Shown here one piece after another: positions 35,257 through 44,432 of a stretch of 64,000 bases of DNA. Each line of letters begins with the position of its first letter. Positions within the stretch are counted from its first letter, which is position 1. The translations under genes were made by a program, and so were the position numbers. The notes below the pieces were generated by a model. It saw nothing but the letters and a program-made list of their open reading frames with translations, did not search any database and was not told the origin of the DNA. The DNA is from Cytophagaceae bacterium. Lineage in GTDB: Bacteria > Bacteroidota > Bacteroidia > Cytophagales > Cytophagaceae. The stretch lies in assembly GCA_021151805.1 (NCBI GenBank), contig JAGKWN010000007.1, positions 3,513 to 67,512 of the forward strand, given 5' to 3'.

Positions 35257-36612
35257 TTAATTTATATTCTCAGGATCGAGTATCAGAGGCGTATAGGTGC
35301 AAACCAGGATTTTCTCTGTTTTTTCAGAAATCTTGTACCTTTCGCTGGTCCGGTAACCAACAATCCATAAAATATCCTCTTTATTTATCAGAAAAGGGAT
35401 CTTGTTCTTTTGGTTAGCCGGAATTTTCAGGTCAATAAAAAAGTCACTTACTTTTTTTACACCCTGCATACCAAAGGGCTGAAATTTGTCGCCTTCCTGC
35501 CAATTACGTACAACCAGCGGCCAATCCAGCGAGGCATAGTCAAAATATGCAACATTCGGTGAACGTTCAAAACCTTTGAAATGCTCACTTTCAATGAGCT
35601 GGAAGCTTATTTTACCGTTTGGCGTTTCCAGCACTGCAGTACTTGGATAAACAACAGATTCAAAATGGGATAATTGTTCGATCGGGGAAATATTCCATTG
35701 ACTTCTGTCTTTAATAAGCGAGTAATTAGGAGAATAGTACTGTGCCCCGGAAGGTTGAAAGCGCTTTGTATAAATGGTCTGTATGGTTGAATAATTAAAA
35801 CCGAACGGTAAAAGCAGTTCGGATAAAATACATAAAGGATCTGGAGTCTGGTCAATGTCTTCCAGCTTGATGGTAAATCCATCGGTTGTTGGCTGTAGTA
35901 TTCTTGACCTGTATTCTTCGATATGATGCTTGTATACCGTTTCTGTACCTTTAAAACGTTCAGCGCTATATCTGAAAACCTCTTCCAGCTTGGGATTCAG
36001 GTTTTTCAGAACCGGAATGATCTGGTGGCGGATCAAGTTACGTGCGTATTTTTCTTCAATATTTGAACTGTCTTCCCGCCAACTGAGCGCATTTTTTTCA
36101 GCATACGCGCGTATTTCGTTGCGGGCAGTAAAAAGCAGTGGCCTTACAATATTTCCGTTTTTTTCCAATATGCCATGCAAGCCGGCAATACCGGTTCCCC
36201 GGGTTAAATTGATCAGCATAGTTTCAACAATATCATTCAGCTGGTGGGCTGTTGCAATGCGGGCATAGCCGTATTCTTTGGCCAGTTCCTCAAACCAGGC
36301 ATAGCGCAGCTGTCGCGCTGCCATTTGTATAGACAATGAATTGGTGCTGGCAAATGCACTTGTATCAAAACGCTTTACGTGAAAAGATACGCTGTTTTGC
36401 TGGGCTAAACGGGCCACAAACTCTTCATCCTCATCCGATTCTTTTCCGCGCAGGGAAAAATTGCAATGTGCAACTGCAAAAGAATAACCTGCTTTTAAAA
36501 ATAAATCGAATAATACGACCGAATCAATTCCACCGCTTACGGTTAGTAAAATTTTATCATTCGGAGAAAAAAGTTGTTTCTCTGAAATAAATTGGCGCAA
36601 TTCGTGCAACAT
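35257..36612 (-). CDS. tilS: tRNA(Ile)-lysidine synthase
   Basis: TilS modifies C34 of a tRNA(Ile) to lysidine so that it reads AUA. The PP-loop is SGGIDS (residues 26-31), followed by VAHCNFSLRGKESDEDE, and the C-terminal domains end in the VGYRTSERYKI segment. Length 451 is normal. It is divergent from the OstA-like gene with about 35 bp between. Confidence 0.95.
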   Translation of the reverse strand: MLHELRQFISEKQLFSPNDKILLTVSGGIDSVVLFDLFLKAGYSFAVAHCNFSLRGKESDEDEEFVARLAQQNSVSFHVKRFDTSAFASTNSLSIQMAARQLRYAWFEELAKEYGYARIATAHQLNDIVETMLINLTRGTGIAGLHGILEKNGNIVRPLLFTARNEIRAYAEKNALSWREDSSNIEEKYARNLIRHQIIPVLKNLNPKLEEVFRYSAERFKGTETVYKHHIEEYRSRILQPTTDGFTIKLEDIDQTPDPLCILSELLLPFGFNYSTIQTIYTKRFQPSGAQYYSPNYSLIKDRSQWNISPIEQLSHFESVVYPSTAVLETPNGKISFQLIESEHFKGFERSPNVAYFDYASLDWPLVVRNWQEGDKFQPFGMQGVKKVSDFFIDLKIPANQKNKIPFLINKEDILWIVGYRTSERYKISEKTEKILVCTYTPLILDPENIN

Positions 36613-36634
36613 AGGTTAAATATACAATTTAAAT

Positions 36635-36642
36635 TATTTTTG
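36635..36642 (+). promoter_or_regulatory. -7 box close to the OstA-like start
   Basis: TATTTTTG fits TAnnTTTG and ends 5 bases before the ATG at 36648, so the mRNA would be leaderless. No good -33 element is seen. Confidence 0.45.
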
Positions 36643-36647
36643 TAGAT

Positions 36648-38171
36648 ATGATTAGATATATGTTTCGGAGAATACTACATATAATACCAGTATTTTTACT
36701 GTTTATCAGTGCATTTGCCCAAAATCAGCCTGAAAAGATTGAGTTGGTACAGGCTGGTACATTAATGGGGCGGGAAGGAAAAGAAGCCTATGTAAAGCTT
36801 AAAGACAATGTAGTTTTTAAACAGGGCGAAATGTTCCTGTACTGTGATTCAGCGTTTCAGTATGCAAGCAGAAATTATATCGAAGCATTCGGGCGTGTAC
36901 GCCTGATACAAGGTGATACTTTATCTCTTACCTGTAAAAAGCTTGAATATGATGGCAACACAAAAAAGGCAAAAGCAATCGGTGATGTTATTCTTATAGA
37001 TAAACAGACGATCTTAAAAACAAGTTTGCTTAATTACGACCGCGTGTCTAAAACGGTAAGTTATGCATCCGGCGCTGATATCAGTGATAAAGGAAATAAC
37101 TTAACCAGTACAATAGGTGCTTACAATACGTCTTCCAAAATATTTACCTTCAAGAAAAATGTTCATATAACCAATCCCGGACAAGGCTTTATCCTCGATG
37201 CAGATACGCTGCAATACAGTTCAAATTCTCGGTTGGCAACATTCAGAGGCGAAACCAAGATTACGACAAAAGACGGAGTCGTGACATCGAAAGAAGGTTC
37301 TTACAATACCGCGACAGCAGTAATGTATTTTGGCGGCCGGGCGCAGGTTCACTCCGGTGATAATACTATCTCTGGCCATAAGATTGATTACGATGAAAAA
37401 ACAAAGCTGGGTGTAGTTACCGGTGATGTGAAAATCATTAATAAAAAAGATAGCATAACTGTATTGGGCCAGCATGCAAAGTACAGAGGCAAAGATGGCT
37501 ATTCAATTGTTTCGGGAAATCCGCTGATGTATCAGGTAAGCGGCATAGATACGCTGTTTTTAAAAGCAGACACGTTGGTTTCCATAGATGATACAGCTAA
37601 AAAGGTGAAGTTGCTGAAAGCATATTACCATGTTCAGTTGTATAGAAAAGATCTTCAGGCAACTTGCGATTCGCTTGTCTATAATTTTTATGATTCAACC
37701 ATTTATTTATTCCGCAATCCGGTTTTGTGGAACGGAGAAAATCAACTGGTGGCAGACTCCATCTGGATGGTCCAGAAAAACGGCAAGATGGATGCCATGC
37801 ATATGCATGTAAATGCATTCGTGATTTCGAAAGATACGTTGGCTAATTTTAATCAAATCAAGGGAAGGCAGATTACTGCATACTTTAATAACAATCATTT
37901 GAACAAGATCATGGTGGAAGGGAATGCTGAAAGTATTTACCATGCCCTGGAAGGTGGAAAAAAACTTATAGGCGTTAATAAAGCTGAGGCGGGTTCCATC
38001 GTTGTATTATTTAAAGATGATAAACTGGCTTCCATTACATATCTGACGAAACCTGATGCCTCTTTTATTCCTCCGCAACAGCTTAAACCTGAAGATGTTA
38101 AATTGAAAGGGTTTAAATGGAAGGCAAAAGATCGCCCGACACGGCAGTCTGTCATTGGAACTAATTTGTAA
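36648..38171 (+). CDS. OstA/LptA-like exported protein
   Basis: This 507-residue protein has a signal peptide (ILHIIPVFLLFISAFAQ) and an OstA_N/LptA-like beta-jellyroll region (residues 30-300; GTLMGREGKEAYVKLKDNV, FLYCDSAFQY, TAKSIG-like repeats such as GNTKKAKAIGDVILID). LptA-like proteins bridge LPS from inner to outer membrane. It is larger than LptA (about 180), so it may be an LptA/LptD N-domain hybrid. Its neighbour bamD also acts in outer-membrane building. Confidence 0.85.
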   Translation: MIRYMFRRILHIIPVFLLFISAFAQNQPEKIELVQAGTLMGREGKEAYVKLKDNVVFKQGEMFLYCDSAFQYASRNYIEAFGRVRLIQGDTLSLTCKKLEYDGNTKKAKAIGDVILIDKQTILKTSLLNYDRVSKTVSYASGADISDKGNNLTSTIGAYNTSSKIFTFKKNVHITNPGQGFILDADTLQYSSNSRLATFRGETKITTKDGVVTSKEGSYNTATAVMYFGGRAQVHSGDNTISGHKIDYDEKTKLGVVTGDVKIINKKDSITVLGQHAKYRGKDGYSIVSGNPLMYQVSGIDTLFLKADTLVSIDDTAKKVKLLKAYYHVQLYRKDLQATCDSLVYNFYDSTIYLFRNPVLWNGENQLVADSIWMVQKNGKMDAMHMHVNAFVISKDTLANFNQIKGRQITAYFNNNHLNKIMVEGNAESIYHALEGGKKLIGVNKAEAGSIVVLFKDDKLASITYLTKPDASFIPPQQLKPEDVKLKGFKWKAKDRPTRQSVIGTNL

Positions 38172-38196
38172 TGAGGTGTTTAGTAGTTTTAAAGCT

Positions 38197-38228
38197 TTTG
38201 TTTAAACAAAAATCATTTCGTACATTTG
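38197..38228 (+). promoter_or_regulatory. Promoter of bamD
   Basis: TTTG (38197-38200), 20 bases, and TACATTTG (38221-38228) match the Bacteroidota consensus exactly. The predicted start is near 38234-38235, which coincides with the ATG at 38235, so the mRNA is probably leaderless. Confidence 0.8.
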
Positions 38229-38234
38229 CAAGCT

Positions 38235-39050
38235 ATGCCCAATATGCGCTTACTTAAATATTTTATTTGTTTACTGATCGTTTTCGGACTGTTTTCGTGC
38301 AGTGACTTTAATCGCTTGCAGAAAACGGGTACACCAGCAGAAAAACTTTCCAGCGCAATTAAATATTATAATGATGAAGATTATTACAAAGCAGGTGTTT
38401 TGCTTGAAGACGTATCTCCATTATTAAAAGGACAGGATGGGGCAGAGGATGCGGCTTATTATCTGGCAAATAATTATTACAAGCAGAAGCAGTACATGAT
38501 GAGTGCGTTTTATTTCAAGGATTTCTATTTAACGTATCCAAGAAGTACACGTGTTGAAGAGAGTATGTATATGCATGTGTATTCATTGTACATGAGTTCA
38601 CCGGAATATAATTTGGATCAAACCAGTACTTATGAGTGTTTAAAGGCATTGTCAAACTTTGTTACCCGTTACCCAAGATCTATATACATGGATCAGTGTA
38701 ATGAAATTGCATCAGTCTTAAATGCAAAATTGATACATAAAGCATTTGAACATTCCATGATGTATCACAAAGTCGGAAATTATAAATCAGCGGTTGTAGC
38801 ACTCAATAACTTTATAAAAGATTACCCGAATGCTGAATATGCTGAGAAAGCTTATTTCACTTTGTACACGTCTCAATACCATTTAGCGAAAAAGAGTATT
38901 CATGGTACAATCCAAAGAGACAGATACTTTCAGGCATTAAGGTATTATGAAGATTTTCTGAATAAATATCCGAATACAACGCATAAAAAAATGGCCAATG
39001 TTTATTACGATGATATTGTTAAGGAACTAGGCAAAATGAACATAAAATAA
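38235..39050 (+). CDS. bamD: Outer membrane assembly lipoprotein BamD
   Basis: BamD scaffolds the BAM complex that inserts outer membrane proteins. The lipobox VFGLFSC makes it a lipoprotein. The TPR repeats follow (EKLSSAIKYYNDEDYYKAG, AYYLANNYYKQKQYMMSAFYF, YPNTTHKKMANVYYD). Start: ATG at 38235 or 38244; the TTG frame at 38226 lies in the promoter box and is rejected. About 271 residues. It precedes rpoZ, an order common in the phylum. Confidence 0.9.
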   Translation: MPNMRLLKYFICLLIVFGLFSCSDFNRLQKTGTPAEKLSSAIKYYNDEDYYKAGVLLEDVSPLLKGQDGAEDAAYYLANNYYKQKQYMMSAFYFKDFYLTYPRSTRVEESMYMHVYSLYMSSPEYNLDQTSTYECLKALSNFVTRYPRSIYMDQCNEIASVLNAKLIHKAFEHSMMYHKVGNYKSAVVALNNFIKDYPNAEYAEKAYFTLYTSQYHLAKKSIHGTIQRDRYFQALRYYEDFLNKYPNTTHKKMANVYYDDIVKELGKMNIK

Positions 39051-39076
39051 ATACATTCACATAACATAATAATAGA

Positions 39077-39421
39077 TTGAAATCACCAATTGTATCCGCA
39101 AACTTAGTTACCAGAGACAACGATAAGATCGCTGAAAAAACTGGCAATATTTATGAATCACTTGTGGTAATTTCTAGACGTGCTAGACAAATTTCTATCA
39201 AGATAAAAGAAGAACTAAACTCTAAATTAGCTGAGTTTGCTTCTAAAGAAGATAACTTAGAAGAGATCTTTGAAAACCGTGAGCAAATTGAAATTTCTAA
39301 GTATTATGAAAGAATGCCAAAGCCTTCTACATTGGCTACGGAAGAATTCTTAGAAGATAAAGTTATGTTCCGTCATACTGGGATTGCATCAGCATTGCCT
39401 AAAAAAGAAGACGAAAAATAA
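39077..39421 (+). CDS. rpoZ: RNA polymerase omega subunit, TTG start
   Basis: The 114-residue protein has the omega core IAEKTGNIYESLVVISRRARQI, which binds the RpoB'/beta prime pincer. Only a TTG is available as start (39077); the in-frame upstream codon 39062-39064 is TAA and no ATG is near. TTG is unusual for a core gene. The C-terminal extension (ALPKKEDEK) is charged. The coaBC start lies 8 bp after its stop. Confidence 0.9.
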   Translation: MKSPIVSANLVTRDNDKIAEKTGNIYESLVVISRRARQISIKIKEELNSKLAEFASKEDNLEEIFENREQIEISKYYERMPKPSTLATEEFLEDKVMFRHTGIASALPKKEDEK

Positions 39422-39428
39422 TAGTAAT

Positions 39429-40634
39429 ATGACCTTACGCGGACGGAATATTCTGTTAGCGGTGTGTGGTAGTATCGCTGCATATAAGGCTGCATTTATT
39501 GTGCGATTACTTAAAAAACAAGGAGCAGAAGTGCGTGTTATCATGACGCCTTCTGCTCTTGGTTTTATTACACCTCTTACCTTGTCAGTATTGTCTGAGT
39601 ATCCGGTATATCATTCTTTTACAGAGGATGAAAACGGATCGTGGAACAACCATGTTGACATGGCTTTATGGGCAGACTTGCTGCTCATTGCACCGGCATC
39701 TGAAAATACAATCGGTAAGATGGTAAACGGCATTTGCGATAACCTCGTGTTGTCGGTGTATTTTTCTGCCAAATGTCCGGTATATGTTTGTCCGGCAATG
39801 GATCTGGACATGTATAAACATTTTTCAACGCAGGAAAATATCCTGAAGCTTAAAGAGCACGGAGTAAAAATTATTGATGCTGAATTTGGCGAACTGGCAA
39901 GCGGTCTGGTAGGCCAAGGCAGGCTGGCAGAACCGGAGCACATCGTTGAATTTTTAACACAGCAGATCGGAAGCGATGCGCCCCTTGCTTCCCGTAAAAT
40001 GCTAATCACTGCTGGTCCTACATACGAAGCCATAGATCCTGTACGTTTTATTGGCAACCATTCCTCGGGCAAGATGGGAATCGCATTAGCCATTCAGGCC
40101 TGGAAGATGGGGGCAGATGTTACACTGGTTTGCGGACCGATCCAGGAACAGCTTTTGAAAAACATACCGGCAGGTATTCAAATACATAAAGTGGTTTCTG
40201 CCGAGCAGATGCTTGAGGCGGTTACAGCCGGGATCACGAACCAGCACATCGCAATCTTTGCGGCTGCCGTAGCAGATTATACACCGGAAGAAGTGTCGCC
40301 AATAAAATTGAAAAAGGCTGAAGATTCTTTCACCATTCGATTAAAGAAGAATCCGGATATTGCTCTGATCTGCGGACAAAATAAAAAAGCTGATCAGCTT
40401 TTTGTTGGTTTTGCACTGGAAACAAATGATGAGGAAATTAATGCACTCAAGAAAATGAATGCAAAGAATTTTGATGCAATTGTTCTGAATTCATTGAATG
40501 ACGCGGGAGCTGGCTTTGCCGGCGATACAAATAAAGTTACCATCTATTCGAAAAATAAAGATGCAGTGGTAACAGCTGTTCAAAGCAAGGATATTGTTGC
40601 GAAAGAAATATTAACTTATTTATTATCACTATGA
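39429..40634 (+). CDS. coaBC: Bifunctional CoaBC (PPC synthetase/decarboxylase)
   Basis: CoaBC makes 4'-phosphopantetheine for CoA. The N-terminal flavoprotein decarboxylase domain has GSIAAYKAAFIVR and the His of NHVDMALWADLLLIAPAS, with the substrate-clamp region CPAMDLDMY. The C-terminal CoaB domain has LITAGPTYEAIDPVRFIGN. ATG at 39429 is used; the frame from 39384 overlaps rpoZ. It overlaps the porD start by 4 bp. Confidence 0.95.
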   Translation: MTLRGRNILLAVCGSIAAYKAAFIVRLLKKQGAEVRVIMTPSALGFITPLTLSVLSEYPVYHSFTEDENGSWNNHVDMALWADLLLIAPASENTIGKMVNGICDNLVLSVYFSAKCPVYVCPAMDLDMYKHFSTQENILKLKEHGVKIIDAEFGELASGLVGQGRLAEPEHIVEFLTQQIGSDAPLASRKMLITAGPTYEAIDPVRFIGNHSSGKMGIALAIQAWKMGADVTLVCGPIQEQLLKNIPAGIQIHKVVSAEQMLEAVTAGITNQHIAIFAAAVADYTPEEVSPIKLKKAEDSFTIRLKKNPDIALICGQNKKADQLFVGFALETNDEEINALKKMNAKNFDAIVLNSLNDAGAGFAGDTNKVTIYSKNKDAVVTAVQSKDIVAKEILTYLLSL

Positions 40635-41530
40635 AAACTAAACTTTTTGTGCTTGTGGCTTTTCTTTTGCTGATCCGGGGAATGGAAACTTCTGCACAGG
40701 AACTTATGGTGAATGTAACCATTGATGCATCTCAGATTCCGGATATGCAGACATCAGTTACTGCGGATATGAAACAAACGATTTCAAGATTCTTGAATGA
40801 CCGTAAATGGACCAATGATAATTTTGAAACGCAAGAGCGGATTCGGGGCAACTTTGCAATAACCATTACCGGCCAGCCATCAGCATTTACTTATACAGCA
40901 ACATTGCAGGTTCAATCTACAAGACCTGTGTATGGTACTTCGTATGAGACTACGTTGATCAACTACTTTGATAAGAATTTTAATTTTGAATTGAATGTAG
41001 GACAACCATTGAATTATAATGACAATATGTTCTCTTCTAATCTTACATCAATGCTGGCCTTTTATGCCTATGTGATTTTAGCATTGGATTATGATAGCTT
41101 TGGCAAATTGGGTGGGCAACCATATATTGAAAAAGCGTATAATATTGTGAATATAGCGGCCGAAGCGGGTGGCGGTTGGGCAACAAGCGGTGATCCCAAT
41201 AATCGTTATGGTTTGATTGAAAACCTGAATAACCAGATGATGCTTCCATTCAGAGAAAATTTTTATGTCTATCACCGACTGGCTCTGGATACTTACCTGA
41301 AGGATGCTACCGCTGCAAGACTTAAAATCATTGATATGTTAAAAGCATTGAAACAGGTGAACCAGCTAAAACCATATTCTATCCTGATCAGAAGTTTCTT
41401 TTTAGCGAAACGAGATGAACTCATTAATATTTTCCGTGATGCTGCAGTAGAGCAGAAAACGGTAGCCGTAAACCTGCTACGGGAGCTGGATCCATTGAAT
41501 TCGGAACGGTACAACGTCATCCTGAAGTAA
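40631..41530 (+). CDS. porD: DUF4835 protein, PorD-type T9SS component
   Basis: This 299-residue exported protein has a signal peptide (KTKLFVLVAFLLLIRG) and the full-length DUF4835 layout (ELMVNVTIDASQIPD, AFYAYVILALDYDSFGKLGG, NILMDSLK-like end). DUF4835 is the family that includes PorD, a type IX secretion-associated protein of Porphyromonas, though its exact role is unsettled. The coaBC-porD-recN order is conserved in Bacteroidota. It starts 4 bp before the coaBC stop. Confidence 0.8.
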   Translation: MKTKLFVLVAFLLLIRGMETSAQELMVNVTIDASQIPDMQTSVTADMKQTISRFLNDRKWTNDNFETQERIRGNFAITITGQPSAFTYTATLQVQSTRPVYGTSYETTLINYFDKNFNFELNVGQPLNYNDNMFSSNLTSMLAFYAYVILALDYDSFGKLGGQPYIEKAYNIVNIAAEAGGGWATSGDPNNRYGLIENLNNQMMLPFRENFYVYHRLALDTYLKDATAARLKIIDMLKALKQVNQLKPYSILIRSFFLAKRDELINIFRDAAVEQKTVAVNLLRELDPLNSERYNVILK

Positions 41531-41580
41531 TTGTTCGGTTGTTTTTTTGTTTCTCGTTTGCTAGTATTTAACTTGCCTTT

Positions 41581-41808
41581 ATGGGAAAACGTTTACAACG
41601 AATGAATGGTACATCCATTCCGCAAAAAAGCAAAGAACTCCTGAACAAAGAAGTGCATCTGGTAATGAAAGACAATACCATCTTTCATGGAGTGATCTGT
41701 TTGCTAACAGAAACATCCTGTCAATTCAAAGACTATAGAAGTCAAAAGCATATTTTTTCAATTTCAGATATTGCTGAAGTTATTACCGATCAAACGACTG
41801 CTTATTAA
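41581..41808 (+). CDS. Small Sm/Hfq-like protein before recN
   Basis: The 75-residue protein looks like an Sm-fold: LLNKEVHLVMKDNTIFHGVI (Sm1-like: beta strands with a Gly after the D-N turn) then CQFKDYRSQ and HIFSISDIAEVI (Sm2-like). The spacing is close to Hfq (V-x-L..., G-x-I, L-K, H-x-I-S). No family signature is certain. It has no signal peptide and lies 3 bp before recN, so it is in the same transcript as porD and recN. If confirmed it is an RNA-binding candidate in a phylum in which canonical Hfq is often missing. Confidence 0.6.
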   Translation: MGKRLQRMNGTSIPQKSKELLNKEVHLVMKDNTIFHGVICLLTETSCQFKDYRSQKHIFSISDIAEVITDQTTAY

Positions 41809-41811
41809 GTT

Positions 41812-43464
41812 ATGCTGCAAAATTTAACCATACAGAATTATTCGTTGATTGAAGATCTGGACTTAAGTCCGTCTTCCCATTTTAACATCATTACCGGCGA
41901 AACAGGAGCCGGTAAGTCTATCATGCTGGGTGCAGTAGGTCTGTTGTTGGGTAAACGTGCAGACACCAAGGTATTATTGAACGAAGAAAATAAGTGTATT
42001 ATAGAAGGGGAATTTCAGATTGGTACTTACGCCCTTCAATCATTGTTTGAAGCAAATGATCTGGATTATTCGGATACATGCATTATACGCCGCGAAGTTA
42101 GTGCGGCAGGCAAATCAAGAGCGTTTGTAAACGATACACCCGTAACACTGGAAATCCTTAAAAAATTAGGCGATTATTTAATGGATGTGCATTCACAGCA
42201 TGACACCTTGTTGCTGGGCAGTATGACTTACCAGCTTTCACTGCTGGATTCTTTTGTATCGCATCCCGAATCCATTCATACATACCAGCAGCTCTTTAAG
42301 AAATATAAATCACTTCAGCACCAGTTAAAGGAAAAAGAAACTCTACTGAATGAATTACAACTGCAGGCAGATTACAATCAATATATTTTTACAGAACTGC
42401 ATGAAGCTTCCTTGAGCGCAGGCGAAATGGAAGAAAAGGAAAGTTCATTGAAGAAAATTGAACACGCGGAAGACATCAAGCAGAAACTTGGTGCTGCGGG
42501 TAAATCCATTTCAGCCGAACAAGGCGTGTTGTCTGTATTACAGGTAGCCAACAAACAACTGCAATCCATTAAACAATGGTCGCCAGCGTATGAAGCCCTG
42601 GCAGAGCGCTTTCAGTCTGTTTATTTTGAATTGAAGGATCTGGAAGCAGAGCTTGAAGCAGAATCAGAAAAGGTAGAATACAATCCGCAATTAATTGCGC
42701 CTTTGGAAGAGCGTCTCAATAAAATATATTCCTTATTAAAAAAGCATCGTGTACAAACCGTAGAAGAATTGCTGGACATACAGGAATCGCTTGAAGGCAA
42801 GGTTGTTTCTCTGGAGCAGCTGCAGCAGGAGTTAGCAAGCATTAAAAAAGAATCTGATGCAGCATATAATACGATGCTTACGCAGGCAAAGAAAATTTCA
42901 GAGAGCAGAAAGAAAGCAATTCCGGTATTTGAAAAAGAAGTAAAAGGCCTGTTGAAAGAACTGGCGATGCCGGATGCCACGCTCAAGATTGAATTGGGCG
43001 AGGAAGAGCCAAGTCTAAGTGGTATTGACTCCATTCGTATGCTTTTTAGCGCCAATAAAGGAATCGCACCGGGTGAGCTGAAATCGGTAGCTTCAGGAGG
43101 AGAATTCTCAAGGTTGATGCTTGCAATAAAATATGTGCTGACGAATAAAGTGGCTTTGCCTACCATTATCTTTGATGAGATCGATACAGGTATTTCCGGA
43201 GAAGTCTCAATCAAAATGGGGAAGATGATTCGCGAAATGTCTAAAGAGCACCAGGTGATTGTGATTACACATTTACCGCAGATTGCATCGATGGGTGATA
43301 AACATTATTTCGTTTACAAGGATATCTCCGGCAAACGTTCTGTGAGCCGGATGAAAGAATTGAATAGCAAAGAACGTGTATCTGAAATTGCTAAAATGAT
43401 TGGCGGCGAAAATCCAAGCTCAGCAGCCATGACAAATGCGAAGGAGATGCTGGAGGCTCAATAA
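41812..43464 (+). CDS. recN: DNA repair protein RecN
   Basis: RecN is an SMC-like ATPase for double-strand break repair. Walker A is GETGAGKS (29-36), followed by a coiled coil (about 160-360) and the C-terminal ABC signature LKSVASGGEFSRLMLA and Walker B PTIIFDEIDTGISG. Length 550 is typical. Confidence 0.96.
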   Translation: MLQNLTIQNYSLIEDLDLSPSSHFNIITGETGAGKSIMLGAVGLLLGKRADTKVLLNEENKCIIEGEFQIGTYALQSLFEANDLDYSDTCIIRREVSAAGKSRAFVNDTPVTLEILKKLGDYLMDVHSQHDTLLLGSMTYQLSLLDSFVSHPESIHTYQQLFKKYKSLQHQLKEKETLLNELQLQADYNQYIFTELHEASLSAGEMEEKESSLKKIEHAEDIKQKLGAAGKSISAEQGVLSVLQVANKQLQSIKQWSPAYEALAERFQSVYFELKDLEAELEAESEKVEYNPQLIAPLEERLNKIYSLLKKHRVQTVEELLDIQESLEGKVVSLEQLQQELASIKKESDAAYNTMLTQAKKISESRKKAIPVFEKEVKGLLKELAMPDATLKIELGEEEPSLSGIDSIRMLFSANKGIAPGELKSVASGGEFSRLMLAIKYVLTNKVALPTIIFDEIDTGISGEVSIKMGKMIREMSKEHQVIVITHLPQIASMGDKHYFVYKDISGKRSVSRMKELNSKERVSEIAKMIGGENPSSAAMTNAKEMLEAQ

Positions 43465-43489
43465 CCACCTGTTAAAGCTAAATTTATTG

Positions 43490-43497
43490 TATATTTG
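43490..43497 (+). promoter_or_regulatory. -7 box upstream of fabI
   Basis: TATATTTG fits TAnnTTTG and is 23 bases before the ATG of fabI; a -33 TTTG is not clear. Confidence 0.45.
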
Positions 43498-43520
43498 AGG
43501 CTCATTATATTTAACTATTC

Positions 43521-44345
43521 ATGGCTTATAATCTGTTAAAAGGGAAGAGAGGAATTATTTTCGGTGCGTTAGATGAAAATTCCATTGCATGGAAAGTAGC
43601 AGAAAGAGCGCACGCAGAGGGCGCAGTATTTACATTGACAAATGCTCCTATTGCTATGCGCATGGGAGAAATTAATAAATTGGCAGCGAAGTGTAATGCT
43701 ACGGTTATTCCAGCCGATGCAACTTCTATTGAAGAAATAGAAAACCTGTTTGATAAAACCATTGAAATCCTGGGTGGTAAAATCGATTTTATTTTACATT
43801 CAATCGGTATGAGTCCGAATATCCGTAAGGGTAAAGAATATGGTGAACTTAACTATGATTGGTTTTTGAAAACATTGGATGTGTCAGCCTTGTCGTTTCA
43901 TAAGATCATGCATGTGGCAGAGAAAAAAGATGCCATGAATGAATTCGGTTCCATTATTGCTTTGACTTATGTTGCTGCTCAGCGATCGTTTCCGGATTAT
44001 ACTGATATGGCAGATGCTAAAGCAACATTGGAATCTATTGCCCGTGGCTATGGTGCACGCTTTGCTAAACTCAAAAACGTTCGTGTAAATACCATTTCTC
44101 AATCTCCAACCATGACTACGGCAGGCAAAGGTATTGCAGGCTTTGATGCTTTCTATGATTTTGCTGATATGATGTCGCCGCTTGGGAATGCCAGTGCAGA
44201 TGAGTGTGCAGACTATACCATCGTTATGTTCTCTGACCTTACCAAAAAGGTTACCATGCAGAATCTGATGCACGACGGAGGTTTCTCTTCAACCGGTATG
44301 ACACCGCAAGTCATGCAGATTTTCGAAGAGCGAATTTCAAAATGA
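43521..44345 (+). CDS. fabI: Enoyl-[acyl-carrier-protein] reductase FabI
   Basis: FabI does the last reduction in fatty acid elongation. The Tyr-x6-Tyr-x6-Lys layout is present in TYVAAQRSFPDYTDMADAK, and the cofactor motif GALDENSIAWKVAERA at the start. It is 274 residues, normal for FabI. A terminator follows at 44366. Confidence 0.93.
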   Translation: MAYNLLKGKRGIIFGALDENSIAWKVAERAHAEGAVFTLTNAPIAMRMGEINKLAAKCNATVIPADATSIEEIENLFDKTIEILGGKIDFILHSIGMSPNIRKGKEYGELNYDWFLKTLDVSALSFHKIMHVAEKKDAMNEFGSIIALTYVAAQRSFPDYTDMADAKATLESIARGYGARFAKLKNVRVNTISQSPTMTTAGKGIAGFDAFYDFADMMSPLGNASADECADYTIVMFSDLTKKVTMQNLMHDGGFSSTGMTPQVMQIFEERISK

Positions 44346-44365
44346 AAAAAATAAAATGAATACTC

Positions 44366-44394
44366 AAGCCATCTGTTCAATACGGATGGCTTTT
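44366..44394 (+). terminator. Terminator of fabI
   Basis: AAGCCATC/GATGGCTT stem with a loop of 11 bases and a short T-run lies just before the next gene. Confidence 0.75.
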
Positions 44395-44432
44395 CCATTT
44401 AATTGAAAGTCGCAGAAAGACTGCATAATATT

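Noticed and set aside
39611..40093. 160-residue minus-strand ORF in coaBC
   Set aside because: It is antisense to conserved CoaBC motifs and has no recognisable domain.
42621..43214. 197-residue minus-strand ORF inside recN
   Set aside because: It is opposite the coiled-coil and ATPase parts of recN, and is Ser/Phe-rich as expected for antisense to Lys/Glu codons.
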